A stretch of 37,990 bases of DNA from contig MEMX01000100.1 in the NCBI GenBank assembly GCA_001768075.1, positions 1 through 37,990 on the forward strand, read 5' to 3'. Origin of the DNA: Anaeromyxobacter sp. RBG_16_69_14 (GTDB lineage: Bacteria; Myxococcota; Myxococcia; Myxococcales; Anaeromyxobacteraceae). The notes beneath the pieces are model-generated. The model had not been told where the DNA came from. It saw only the letters and a program-made list of their open reading frames with translations, and did no database searches. The translations under genes were made by a program, and so were the position numbers. Shown here in pieces: positions 18,813-26,402 of this stretch (position 1 is the first letter of the stretch; each line of letters starts with the position of its first letter).

Positions 18813-19657
18813 CCAGCGCGCGGATCTGCCTGCGGCGAAGCGTCGGGGCCGCCGTCGTGTCGCTGCTGGCCGTGCTGACCGGCTGCCGCGGCAGAACCGC
18901 TCCACCGTCCGAGCAGGTGCGTGCGCTCGCCGCGCAGATGGCGCCAGGGAGGTTCGAAGGAGCCGGTCGCGCTTACGCGCTCCCGTACCGGCTCTTCGTC
19001 CCCAGGGGTTACCAGGCGAGCCGTGCCTACCCGCTGGTGCTCTACCTGCATGGCGCGAGCGGCTCGGGCGACGACGGCGTGGCCCACCTCTCGTCCGACG
19101 TCGCCGCCCTCGTCTCCGAGCGCGTGCAGGCGCTCAGCGCTGCGTTCGTGCTGGCCCCGCAGTGTCCGCGCGACGACGAATGGGTCAATCGCCACGACCG
19201 ACCGCCCTTCGCGAACTACCTGCAGGCGAACGTGCCGGAGAGCGACGCCTCGAAGATGACGTTCGAGGTGCTGGAGAGGGTCCGTGCCCGGTACAATGTG
19301 GACCCGAGCCGCCTCTACGTGACCGGGCCGTCGATGGGCGGCTCGGGCACCTGGGACTTCATCACCCGCCACCCCGGGGTCTTTGCGGCCGCGGTCCCGG
19401 TCACTGGCGTGAACGACCCTTCGCGCGCCCCGGTCATCGCCGGCCTCCCGATCTGGGCCTTTCACGGCTCGCGCGACGCCATCTCGAGCGCGGCCAACAC
19501 ACGTGCGATGGTGGAAGCGCTGCGCCGGCTCGGGAGCCCGGTGAGGTTCACCGAGTTCGAGGCGGTGGGCCACGACAGCTGGACCCACGCCTACGCCAAC
19601 CTCGAGCTGTACCGCTGGCTGTTCGCACAGCGAGGCCGGGTCGATCCCCGGCGCTGA
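18809..19657 (+). CDS. Secreted lipoprotein alpha/beta hydrolase (esterase/peptidase-like)
   Basis: GTG start overlapping previous TGA; lipobox VLTGC; YPLVLYLHGASGSGDDG, nucleophile elbow TGPSMGGSGTW, late GHDSW histidine. Confidence 0.83.
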   Translation: MTSARICLRRSVGAAVVSLLAVLTGCRGRTAPPSEQVRALAAQMAPGRFEGAGRAYALPYRLFVPRGYQASRAYPLVLYLHGASGSGDDGVAHLSSDVAALVSERVQALSAAFVLAPQCPRDDEWVNRHDRPPFANYLQANVPESDASKMTFEVLERVRARYNVDPSRLYVTGPSMGGSGTWDFITRHPGVFAAAVPVTGVNDPSRAPVIAGLPIWAFHGSRDAISSAANTRAMVEALRRLGSPVRFTEFEAVGHDSWTHAYANLELYRWLFAQRGRVDPRR

Positions 19658-19674
19658 GCGCGCTGCGCCAGACC

Positions 19675-19740
19675 GGAGGGGAGAACTCTCCCCCCGCGCC
19701 CCCCATCTCGAGCGTCAGTTCATGTGGCATGCGCTATCAG
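19675..19740. repeat. Intergenic repeat R1, partial copy c (right-hand 66 bp)
   Basis: GGAGGGGAGAACTCTCCCCCCGCGCCCCCCATCTCGAGCGTCAGTTCATGTGGCATGCGCTATCAG. Confidence 0.95.
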
Positions 19741-22700
19741 TCAGTTGCGGCGTCGCGCAGGGGGGGTCGGGCGGAGGGCGCGGCGGTGCTCGGCCCGCAG
19801 CCGTGCCGTCGCCAGCGGGTCGACCGGGTCGGCGGAGAGGTCGGCGCGTGCACCCAGGTGGACGGCCAGCGCCTCGATGGTCGGGTGCTCGAAGATGCGG
19901 ACCAGGGGGACGTCGGCGTCGAGGCGCTGGCGGATGCGGCCGATGAGCTGAGCAGCCATGAGGGAGGTGCCGCCGGCCTCGAAGACGTTGTCGCGAAGGC
20001 CCATCTGCTGCACGTCGAGGAGCTCCCGCCACTGGTCGAGGAGCCACCCCTCGATCGCGTTGCGAGGAGAGGCGAGCTCGGCGCCGACGGAGATGATCGA
20101 CGGCGGCTCGGGGAGGGCCTTGCGATCGACCTTTCCGTTGGCGTTCAAGGGCAGCCGGTCGAGGACCAGGACGCGCTGCGGGACCATGTAGCTCGGCAGG
20201 CGCTCGGCGGCGTGCGAGCGCAGCGCGTCGGCGAGGGCTACCGCTTCCCCGGCCACGTCGTCGGCCACGACGTAGGCGACGAGCTGGGTGTCGGCCGCGC
20301 CGGTGGCACGAGCGACGACCACGCTCTGTCGAACGCGTGGGTGCTGGTCGAGCACCGCCTCGATCTCGCCCAGTTCGATGCGGAGACCGTGGAGCTTCAC
20401 CTGGTGGTCGAGCCTACCCAGGAAGCCGATGGTTCCGTCCTGGTTCCAGCGGGCGCGGTCTCCGGTGCGGTAGAGACGGGCGCCTGGCGCGTCGACGAAG
20501 GGATCGGGGATGAAGCGCTCGCGCGTCAGCTCGGGGCGATGGATGTAGCCGAGGGCCACCTGGATACCGCCGATGAACAGCTCGCCGGGCACACCAACGG
20601 GGACGGGCTGCCCGTGCGCGTCGAGGACGTAGAAGGTGGTGTTGGCGATGGGGCGGCCTATGGGCATCGGCTCCCGACCCAGGTCGCTCCGGCATCGCCA
20701 CCAGCTGACGCCCACGGCCGCCTCGGTGGGGCCGTACAGGTTGTCGAGCTCGGCGTCGAGCAGACGGCAGCAACGGCGGGCGAGCTCGCCACTCAGCGCC
20801 TCGCCGATGGAGATGACCCGCCGCAGGGTGTGGCACCGCGAGGCGTCGGGGTGCTCGAGGAAGGCCTGGAGCATCGACGGAGAGAACAGGATCGTCGTGA
20901 CCTCCGCGCGGCGAACGAGCTGCGCGAGCGCACCGGAGTCGCGGTGCGCGCCGGGGGGCGCGATCTCGAGCTGCGCTCCCACGCAGAGCGGCCAGAAGAA
21001 CTCCCACAGCGACACGTCGAAGCTGAAGGGCGTCCGCTGCAGGACCACGTCCGAGGGGCCGAGGCGGAAGGCGTCCTGCATCCACAGGGTGCAGTTGACG
21101 ATGCCGCGGTGGCTGTTCGCCACGCCCTTGGGTCGGCCGGTCGAGCCCGAGGTGAAGATCACGTAGGCCGTGTCGTCGGGCGCGATGGCGCAGGAAGGCC
21201 CCTCGGCTGCCATGGCCAGCTCGTCAACCCGCACCTCCCGCAACGGGACCGCGCCCTGGGGCCAGCTCCTGGCCAGCTCACCCTGCGTGAGCACGCACCT
21301 CGGGCGGGCGTCCTCGAGCATCTGCTGGATACGGTGCGGCGGGTACTCCGGATCGAGGGGCACGTACGCCCCACCCGCGAGCACGGTGGCGTAGATGGCG
21401 GTCACCATCTCGAAGGAGCGCTCCATGTAGAGGCCCACCCGGTCGCCCGGCTCCACCCCCGCTGCCCGGAGCTCCAGCGCCAGCGCCTGCGCGTGACCGG
21501 CCAGCTCCCGGTAGCTCCACCTTCGCTCGCCCATGCGCAGCGCCGGCGCGTCCGGGGTTCGCTCCACCTGCTGCAGGAAGAGCTCGCGCAGGCTGGGCGG
21601 CGCCGCGTAGGGGACCTCGGTCGCGTTCCAGGCGCGCACCACCCGCTCGCGCTCCGAGGGATGCAGGATCCCGAGCCGCGAGACGGGAATCGCCTTCGCG
21701 GCCTCCGGCTCCAGCACGTGCTCGAGCAGGGGCTGGTAGCTCTGGACGAGCCGCTCCATGGTCGCGGGCTGGAACAGGTCGGTGCAGTACTCCAGCTGCC
21801 CGGCGAAGCCCGTCTCCGTCTCCCACAGCGTCATGAAGACGTCGAGCTGCGCGCCGCCCGCATGGGCCTTGAAGCTCGTGACCTCGAGCTCCTCGAGCTC
21901 CAGGGCCATGGGGGGCTCGAAGGTGAATCCCGCCTGGAAGAGGAGATTGCGGCTCGTGTCGCGCGCCGGCCGACAGCGGGCGACGATGCGCTCGAACGGC
22001 AGCTCCTGGTGGCGGTGGTGGCCCAGAAACGTGGCACGAACCCGCCGCAGCAGCTCGAGGAAGGGCGGATCCCCCGCGCGATCGACAGTCACCGGTAGGA
22101 CGTTGACGAAGCAGCCGACGGTCGACTGGCTCGCCTCACGCCGGCGGTTCGTGAACGGGACACCGACCGCGACTTGCTCCTCGTCGCCGTAGCGCGAGAG
22201 CAGCAGCGCGTAGGCGGTGAGGAGGACGAGGAAGGGCTTCGTCTGCCATTCCGCGGCGGCGCGCTCGAGCCTCCGGCCGAGCGCCGTATCGAGCTGGAAG
22301 GGAACGTACGCGCCGCGGGGCGACTGGACCGGCGGTCGAGGCTGGTCCTCCGGCAGGGCAAGCGGAGGGGGTACCAGTGCGAGCTGTCGGGCGAAATAGT
22401 CCTCCGCGCTGCGCGCGGCGTCGCTCTCCAGCCAGACCCTCTCCCACTCGGCGAACGCCGGATACTGCTCGGCCGGGACCACGGGTGCGGACGGCGGCGC
22501 GCCCCCGGCCCGGCGCAGGGCGTAGCGCTCCGCCAGCTCCCGGGCGAGGATGGACTTCGAGGCGAGATCGGTGACGGCGTGGTGCATCGTCCAGACGAGG
22601 ACGGCGTCGTCCGGTGCGCAGCGCCACAGCCGCACGCGCAACAGCGGGCCGCGCGCGAGGTCGAAGGGGCGGCGCAGCTGCGCCGCCACCTCCGGGCCCT

Positions 22701-22977
22701 CCGGCTCGACCCGGAGCGCGATCTCCTCGAAATCCAGCGGCAGCGCGCCAGAAACCTCTTGATGCAGCGCCCCGTCCTGTTCCCGGAACGTGCTGCGCAG
22801 CGCCGCGTGCCGCGCCACCAGATCCTGGAAGGCGCCCTTCAGGGCGGAGACCTCCAGCGCACCGCGGATCCGGAACACCGACCCGACGTGATAGGCGCGC
22901 GTCTCCGGCAGGAGGCTCTGGAGCAGCCAGAACTGCCGCTGCAGACTCGACGCGCCGGAGCCAACGGGATCGCTCAT
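19741..22977 (-). CDS. NRPS module, condensation - adenylation - carrier (C-A-T), no TE
   Basis: C domain SSLQRQFWLLQ, MHHAVTDLAS, GCFVNVLPV; A domain TAYVIFTSGSTGRPKG, NLYGPTEAAV, YRTGDRAR, NGKVDRK; carrier FEAGGTSLMAAQL. Start ATG at 22977. Confidence 0.94.
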   Translation of the reverse strand: MSDPVGSGASSLQRQFWLLQSLLPETRAYHVGSVFRIRGALEVSALKGAFQDLVARHAALRSTFREQDGALHQEVSGALPLDFEEIALRVEPEGPEVAAQLRRPFDLARGPLLRVRLWRCAPDDAVLVWTMHHAVTDLASKSILARELAERYALRRAGGAPPSAPVVPAEQYPAFAEWERVWLESDAARSAEDYFARQLALVPPPLALPEDQPRPPVQSPRGAYVPFQLDTALGRRLERAAAEWQTKPFLVLLTAYALLLSRYGDEEQVAVGVPFTNRRREASQSTVGCFVNVLPVTVDRAGDPPFLELLRRVRATFLGHHRHQELPFERIVARCRPARDTSRNLLFQAGFTFEPPMALELEELEVTSFKAHAGGAQLDVFMTLWETETGFAGQLEYCTDLFQPATMERLVQSYQPLLEHVLEPEAAKAIPVSRLGILHPSERERVVRAWNATEVPYAAPPSLRELFLQQVERTPDAPALRMGERRWSYRELAGHAQALALELRAAGVEPGDRVGLYMERSFEMVTAIYATVLAGGAYVPLDPEYPPHRIQQMLEDARPRCVLTQGELARSWPQGAVPLREVRVDELAMAAEGPSCAIAPDDTAYVIFTSGSTGRPKGVANSHRGIVNCTLWMQDAFRLGPSDVVLQRTPFSFDVSLWEFFWPLCVGAQLEIAPPGAHRDSGALAQLVRRAEVTTILFSPSMLQAFLEHPDASRCHTLRRVISIGEALSGELARRCCRLLDAELDNLYGPTEAAVGVSWWRCRSDLGREPMPIGRPIANTTFYVLDAHGQPVPVGVPGELFIGGIQVALGYIHRPELTRERFIPDPFVDAPGARLYRTGDRARWNQDGTIGFLGRLDHQVKLHGLRIELGEIEAVLDQHPRVRQSVVVARATGAADTQLVAYVVADDVAGEAVALADALRSHAAERLPSYMVPQRVLVLDRLPLNANGKVDRKALPEPPSIISVGAELASPRNAIEGWLLDQWRELLDVQQMGLRDNVFEAGGTSLMAAQLIGRIRQRLDADVPLVRIFEHPTIEALAVHLGARADLSADPVDPLATARLRAEHRRALRPTPPARRRN

Positions 22978-23371
22978 CCTGTCCTCACCAAGAGTAGACC
23001 GCCCCGCGACGTGGCGCGGGCCAGCGGGCGCTCCACCACACGGCGCTGGCATCGCTTCGGGCATTCAGGCGGCGGCGGAAGGGTCGATCATCGCGATGGA
23101 GTTGGGATGGTAGGTGAACTGAGAGTGCCTATGGTGTCAATACCGCAAATCGGGGACACCGCCCCTCCCCGACCTTCTTGCGATGCGGCCGTGAACCGTT
23201 GTAATATTTCGTCCCGCGCGAGGATCTCCCGCTCCCCCGGCCCCCCACCGAAGCGAGAAGAGCGAGACACGACTCTGGCGGGTTTCCGGCGGGCGCGCGA
23301 GCAGCGTGCGCTGTCGCCGTGGACCCTCAAGGCGTCCTGCGCCAAAGCGCGAGGGCTCGGGTTTGTCCTTC

Positions 23372-23403
23372 CGAGCGTCAGTTCATGTGGCATGCGCTAT
23401 CAG
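23372..23403. repeat. Intergenic repeat R1, terminal copy d
   Basis: CGAGCGTCAGTTCATGTGGCATGCGCTATCAG. Confidence 0.93.
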
Positions 23404-23993
23404 ACGAGCAAGCACCCAGCGATCCGTTCGCGGCCGACGAGCTCGATCGTCCGGCGTGCAGACGCGAGGTGTGTGCGCCCCATCTCGACGCACAGGATCG
23501 AAGTATCCGCGGCCTGCGTCACCGCCAGGCCGAGCGGCTCCGCGACCACCGGCTGGATCGCGATGATCACCTTGCCGATCGCGGGTCGCGTGCTGCCCCG
23601 CCCGGTCGACGCGGCGCTGGCGACCATCTGCACGGCGGACGCGTACCCCAGCGAGTTCGCGGGGGTAATCGGTGCGTTGCTCCCCTCCTCCCCACCCCCC
23701 TGCGTGGATGCAGCGGTGGTGACGATCTGCAGTGCAGGCCAGTAATCGAGCGGATTTGCCATGACGAAGAGCGTCACCGGAAACTCGTGCAATTGCCGGC
23801 CTACCTCCGCGAGCGAGGTCGCAGCGGCGGCTGCAGATTCACCTGCATCCGCAGGTACCAGGACGACGGACCTCCACTCTCTCCGGGCCAGCGCGAACCA
23901 GAGCTCCTGGAAAGCGCGGCGGGGACGGTCCGAACCGCTCACCGTGCCCTCGCGTGCAAGGCGGCGGGCTTCGGAGTCATCTGCTTCATGCAC
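23400..23993 (-). CDS. CpsD/BY-kinase-like protein with degraded P-loop, copy 1
   Basis: FQELWFALARREWRSVVLVPADAGESAAAAATSLAEVGRQL matches the layout of the CpsD Walker A region without GKS/T; C-terminal ADTSILCVEMGRTHLASARRTIELVGRERIAGCLL resembles the end of CpsD. Homology inferred by eye. Confidence 0.6.
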   Translation of the reverse strand: MHEADDSEARRLAREGTVSGSDRPRRAFQELWFALARREWRSVVLVPADAGESAAAAATSLAEVGRQLHEFPVTLFVMANPLDYWPALQIVTTAASTQGGGEEGSNAPITPANSLGYASAVQMVASAASTGRGSTRPAIGKVIIAIQPVVAEPLGLAVTQAADTSILCVEMGRTHLASARRTIELVGRERIAGCLLV

Positions 23994-24568
23994 TTCTCCC
24001 GAAACACGGGCAACCCGTCCAAGGCCATCCGCTGGCTCAGTTCAAGCGGAACGGCTGATTGACAGGCACGCTATCGTAATGGCGACCGAGGTCTGGCTCA
24101 CGCGCTGGTGACGAGTGTACTGCATCGCCAGGGAGGGGGACAGTCGTCGCCCGCCCGGGGTGCGCCGGACCGGGTGTGGCCACACCGAGACCCCGCCCCG
24201 GGATCACGAGGAGCGAGGGCCGGCACCGGGTCGGCACCCGGGCCGGCGGTCCCGATACCGCTTCGGCGCCGGCCCCGACCGAGAGAGGTGCGCTCTCCAG
24301 CACCTAGGGTCGAACGGTGGCGTCGCACAGCGCCCTCGGCCGCCCATCGCGTACTGCGATCGTGGGCTAATTCGCGCGGATCACGTGCAGTACGTTGTCG
24401 GCTCCAAGCAGGAGCGGGACAATGAATGTGGGCCGGAGGTGGGCTGGTGAACGTGCCTGCCCTCGCGATCGCGTGCGGCCGTGGTGGCGGAGGAGGCGGG
24501 GCGAGGACGAGAGCGGCACCACCGGTGCGAAAATGGGTGCAGGCGTCATACACCACGAGTCCCACTTT

Positions 24569-24604
24569 CGTGTGTGCCTATTTTGACGTGTGTGCCTATT
24601 TTGA
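24569..24604. repeat. Perfect 18-bp tandem direct repeat, 2 copies
   Basis: CGTGTGTGCCTATTTTGA x2. Confidence 0.95.
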
Positions 24605-24612
24605 TATATGCT
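24583..24612 (+). promoter_or_regulatory. Candidate sigma70-like promoter upstream of the PPTase gene
   Basis: TTGACG - 18 nt - TATGCT in an AT-rich pocket within an otherwise GC-rich window; pattern only. Confidence 0.4.
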
Positions 24613-24716
24613 AATGATATAAAATGGTGTGAAGCTTAAGTTCGATTGTCACCCGTTCCGGGAGAGCGCTTGGGGGTGGATTCGGTGCATTCGAATTCGG
24701 AGATGGCTTGGTCGTG

Positions 24717-25346
24717 ATGACGAGCGGCAGCGAGAATATAGGGCGTGTCGGAGAGGTGGACCTCTGGCTCCTGCACCTCGACCTGCCGGATCCAGAGCTG
24801 TCGCAGCGCTGGTCGGATCTCTCGACCGCGGAGCGCGAGCGAGCAGACCAGCTCTCGCGACCGGAGGTGCGCCGCCGCTTCATCGCTGCCCGGTCCGGCC
24901 TGCGCCGCGTCCTGGCGAGCTATCTCTCGGTACCTCCGCGTTCGCTCGAGTTCTTCAAGGGCCCGCAGGGGAAGCCGGCACTTCCGGGCGGCCCCCAGTT
25001 CAACCTGTCACACTCCGATGACCTGGCCCTGTGCGCGGTAGCGCACGGCCGCCAGGTGGGGATCGACCTGGAGCGACTGCGGCGCATCCCGGAACGTGAC
25101 GACATCGCCCGGCAGTGGTTCCGCGAGGAGGAGCGGGAGGCGTACCACGCCGAGAGCGCGTCGCGGGACAGCGCCTTCCTCCGCCTGTGGACGCGCCGGG
25201 AGGCCTATCTGAAAGCCATCGGCACGGGGCTCGCGGGCCTCGAGACTTCGAGCGCCATCGATCCCGAGCGCTGGGAGGTACACGAGCTTCGGCCTTTCGA
25301 TGGCTATGTCGGCGCTCTGGTCGTCGAGCGGATCCTGGGATCGTGA
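24717..25346 (+). CDS. 4'-phosphopantetheinyl transferase (Sfp type)
   Basis: FNLSHSDDLALCAVA, VGIDLERLR, FLRLWTRREAYLKAIGTGL. Confidence 0.93.
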   Translation: MTSGSENIGRVGEVDLWLLHLDLPDPELSQRWSDLSTAERERADQLSRPEVRRRFIAARSGLRRVLASYLSVPPRSLEFFKGPQGKPALPGGPQFNLSHSDDLALCAVAHGRQVGIDLERLRRIPERDDIARQWFREEEREAYHAESASRDSAFLRLWTRREAYLKAIGTGLAGLETSSAIDPERWEVHELRPFDGYVGALVVERILGS

Positions 25347-25387
25347 CCGGAGCGTGCTCGCCACCGGAGGGATGAGATGCATCTGCC

Positions 25388-25969
25388 TCAAGACGTCGTG
25401 AGCAGGCACCCAGCAATCCGTTCGCGGCCGATGAGCTCGATCGTCCGGCGTGCGGATGCGAGTTGTGTGCCTCCCTTCTTGACGCACAGGATCGCAATAT
25501 CAGCGGCCTGGGTCACCGCCAGACCGAGAGGCTCCGCGACCACCGGCTGGACCGCGACGATCACCTTGCCAGTAAGGGGACGCATGACGCTCTGCTCCGC
25601 CGATGCGGCGCTGGCGACGATCTGCACGGCGGAAACGTAGTCGAGCGCGTTCTCCGGCGCGGGTGGTTCGACGATCCCCGTATCCGTCGAAGCGGTGGTG
25701 ACGATCTGCAACGCAGGCCAGTAGTCGAGCGGATTCGCCATGATGAAGAGCGTGACCGGAAGCTCGTGCAGCTGCCTGCCCACCTCCGCCAGCGAGGTCG
25801 CTGCGGCCGCTGCAGATTCACCGGCATCGGCAGGAACCAGGACGACCGACCTCCAGTCCCTCCGGGCCAGCGCGAACCAGAGCTCCTGGAATTCGCGGCT
25901 GGGCGGCTGCCGTCGGCGCCCCGCAGCCGGACTCAGTTCCATCGCGACCTGGTTGACCCTGCTCGTCAT
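25388..25969 (-). CDS. CpsD/BY-kinase-like protein with degraded P-loop, copy 2 (paralogue of 23400..23993)
   Basis: High amino-acid and DNA similarity to 23400..23993 over most of its length. Confidence 0.6.
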   Translation of the reverse strand: MTSRVNQVAMELSPAAGRRRQPPSREFQELWFALARRDWRSVVLVPADAGESAAAAATSLAEVGRQLHELPVTLFIMANPLDYWPALQIVTTASTDTGIVEPPAPENALDYVSAVQIVASAASAEQSVMRPLTGKVIVAVQPVVAEPLGLAVTQAADIAILCVKKGGTQLASARRTIELIGRERIAGCLLTTS

Positions 25970-26296
25970 CCTTCCCCCTTCATGACATCACCCCATAGCA
26001 TGTAAGGATCAACGCTCGCCTGGGTCAAGCGTCACGCCCCGTGTCCCTCGGTCCAGGGTCCCGCTACTGTCCCCTACCGATGGGGCCCATGATCAGACTC
26101 GCCCGCATCGCGCTCGGATTCGCGAGCATCACGACGACCGCCCGATGGCACGCTCTGTCGTTTTCCGTTGCTCGACTTCGGCGAGCGCTCAGGATGGCCG
26201 ACATCCGACCCTACGGCACAGGATCGGATCGAGTGTCCGCGTGGCGGGCCCGGTAGACCTGCCCTGATCTCCCTGATGCCATGGATGCCGCGCATG

Positions 26297-26396
26297 TGAC
26301 TCACCTTTCGCCGCTTTTTGTGCTCGCCGGGCGCTCCGCCGTTCCCCCGATGCCCACCGGGAGTTCGCTGTGAAGAAGGGCGAAAGGCAAATCAGA
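26297..26396. repeat. Repeat R3, short copy
   Basis: TGACTCACCTTTCG...TGCTCGCCGGGCGCT... and CCACCGGGAGTTCGCTGTGAAGAAGGGCGAAAGGCAAATCAGA, resembling 36774..36928. Confidence 0.7.
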
Positions 26397-26402
26397 CAGC
26401 CG

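Noticed and set aside
17388-18905. 505-aa minus-strand ORF over the ACP and PP-loop genes
   Set aside because: Antisense shadow; plus-strand genes carry recognisable motifs and overlapping starts.
19162-22098. 978-aa plus-strand ORF opposite the C-A-T NRPS
   Set aside because: Shadow ORF of high-GC coding DNA; the minus strand has clear NRPS motifs, this one has none.
23380-23403. TGGCATGCGC in the R1 end as a sigma54 promoter
   Set aside because: GG and GC spacing and flanks do not fit TGGCAC-N5-TTGC.
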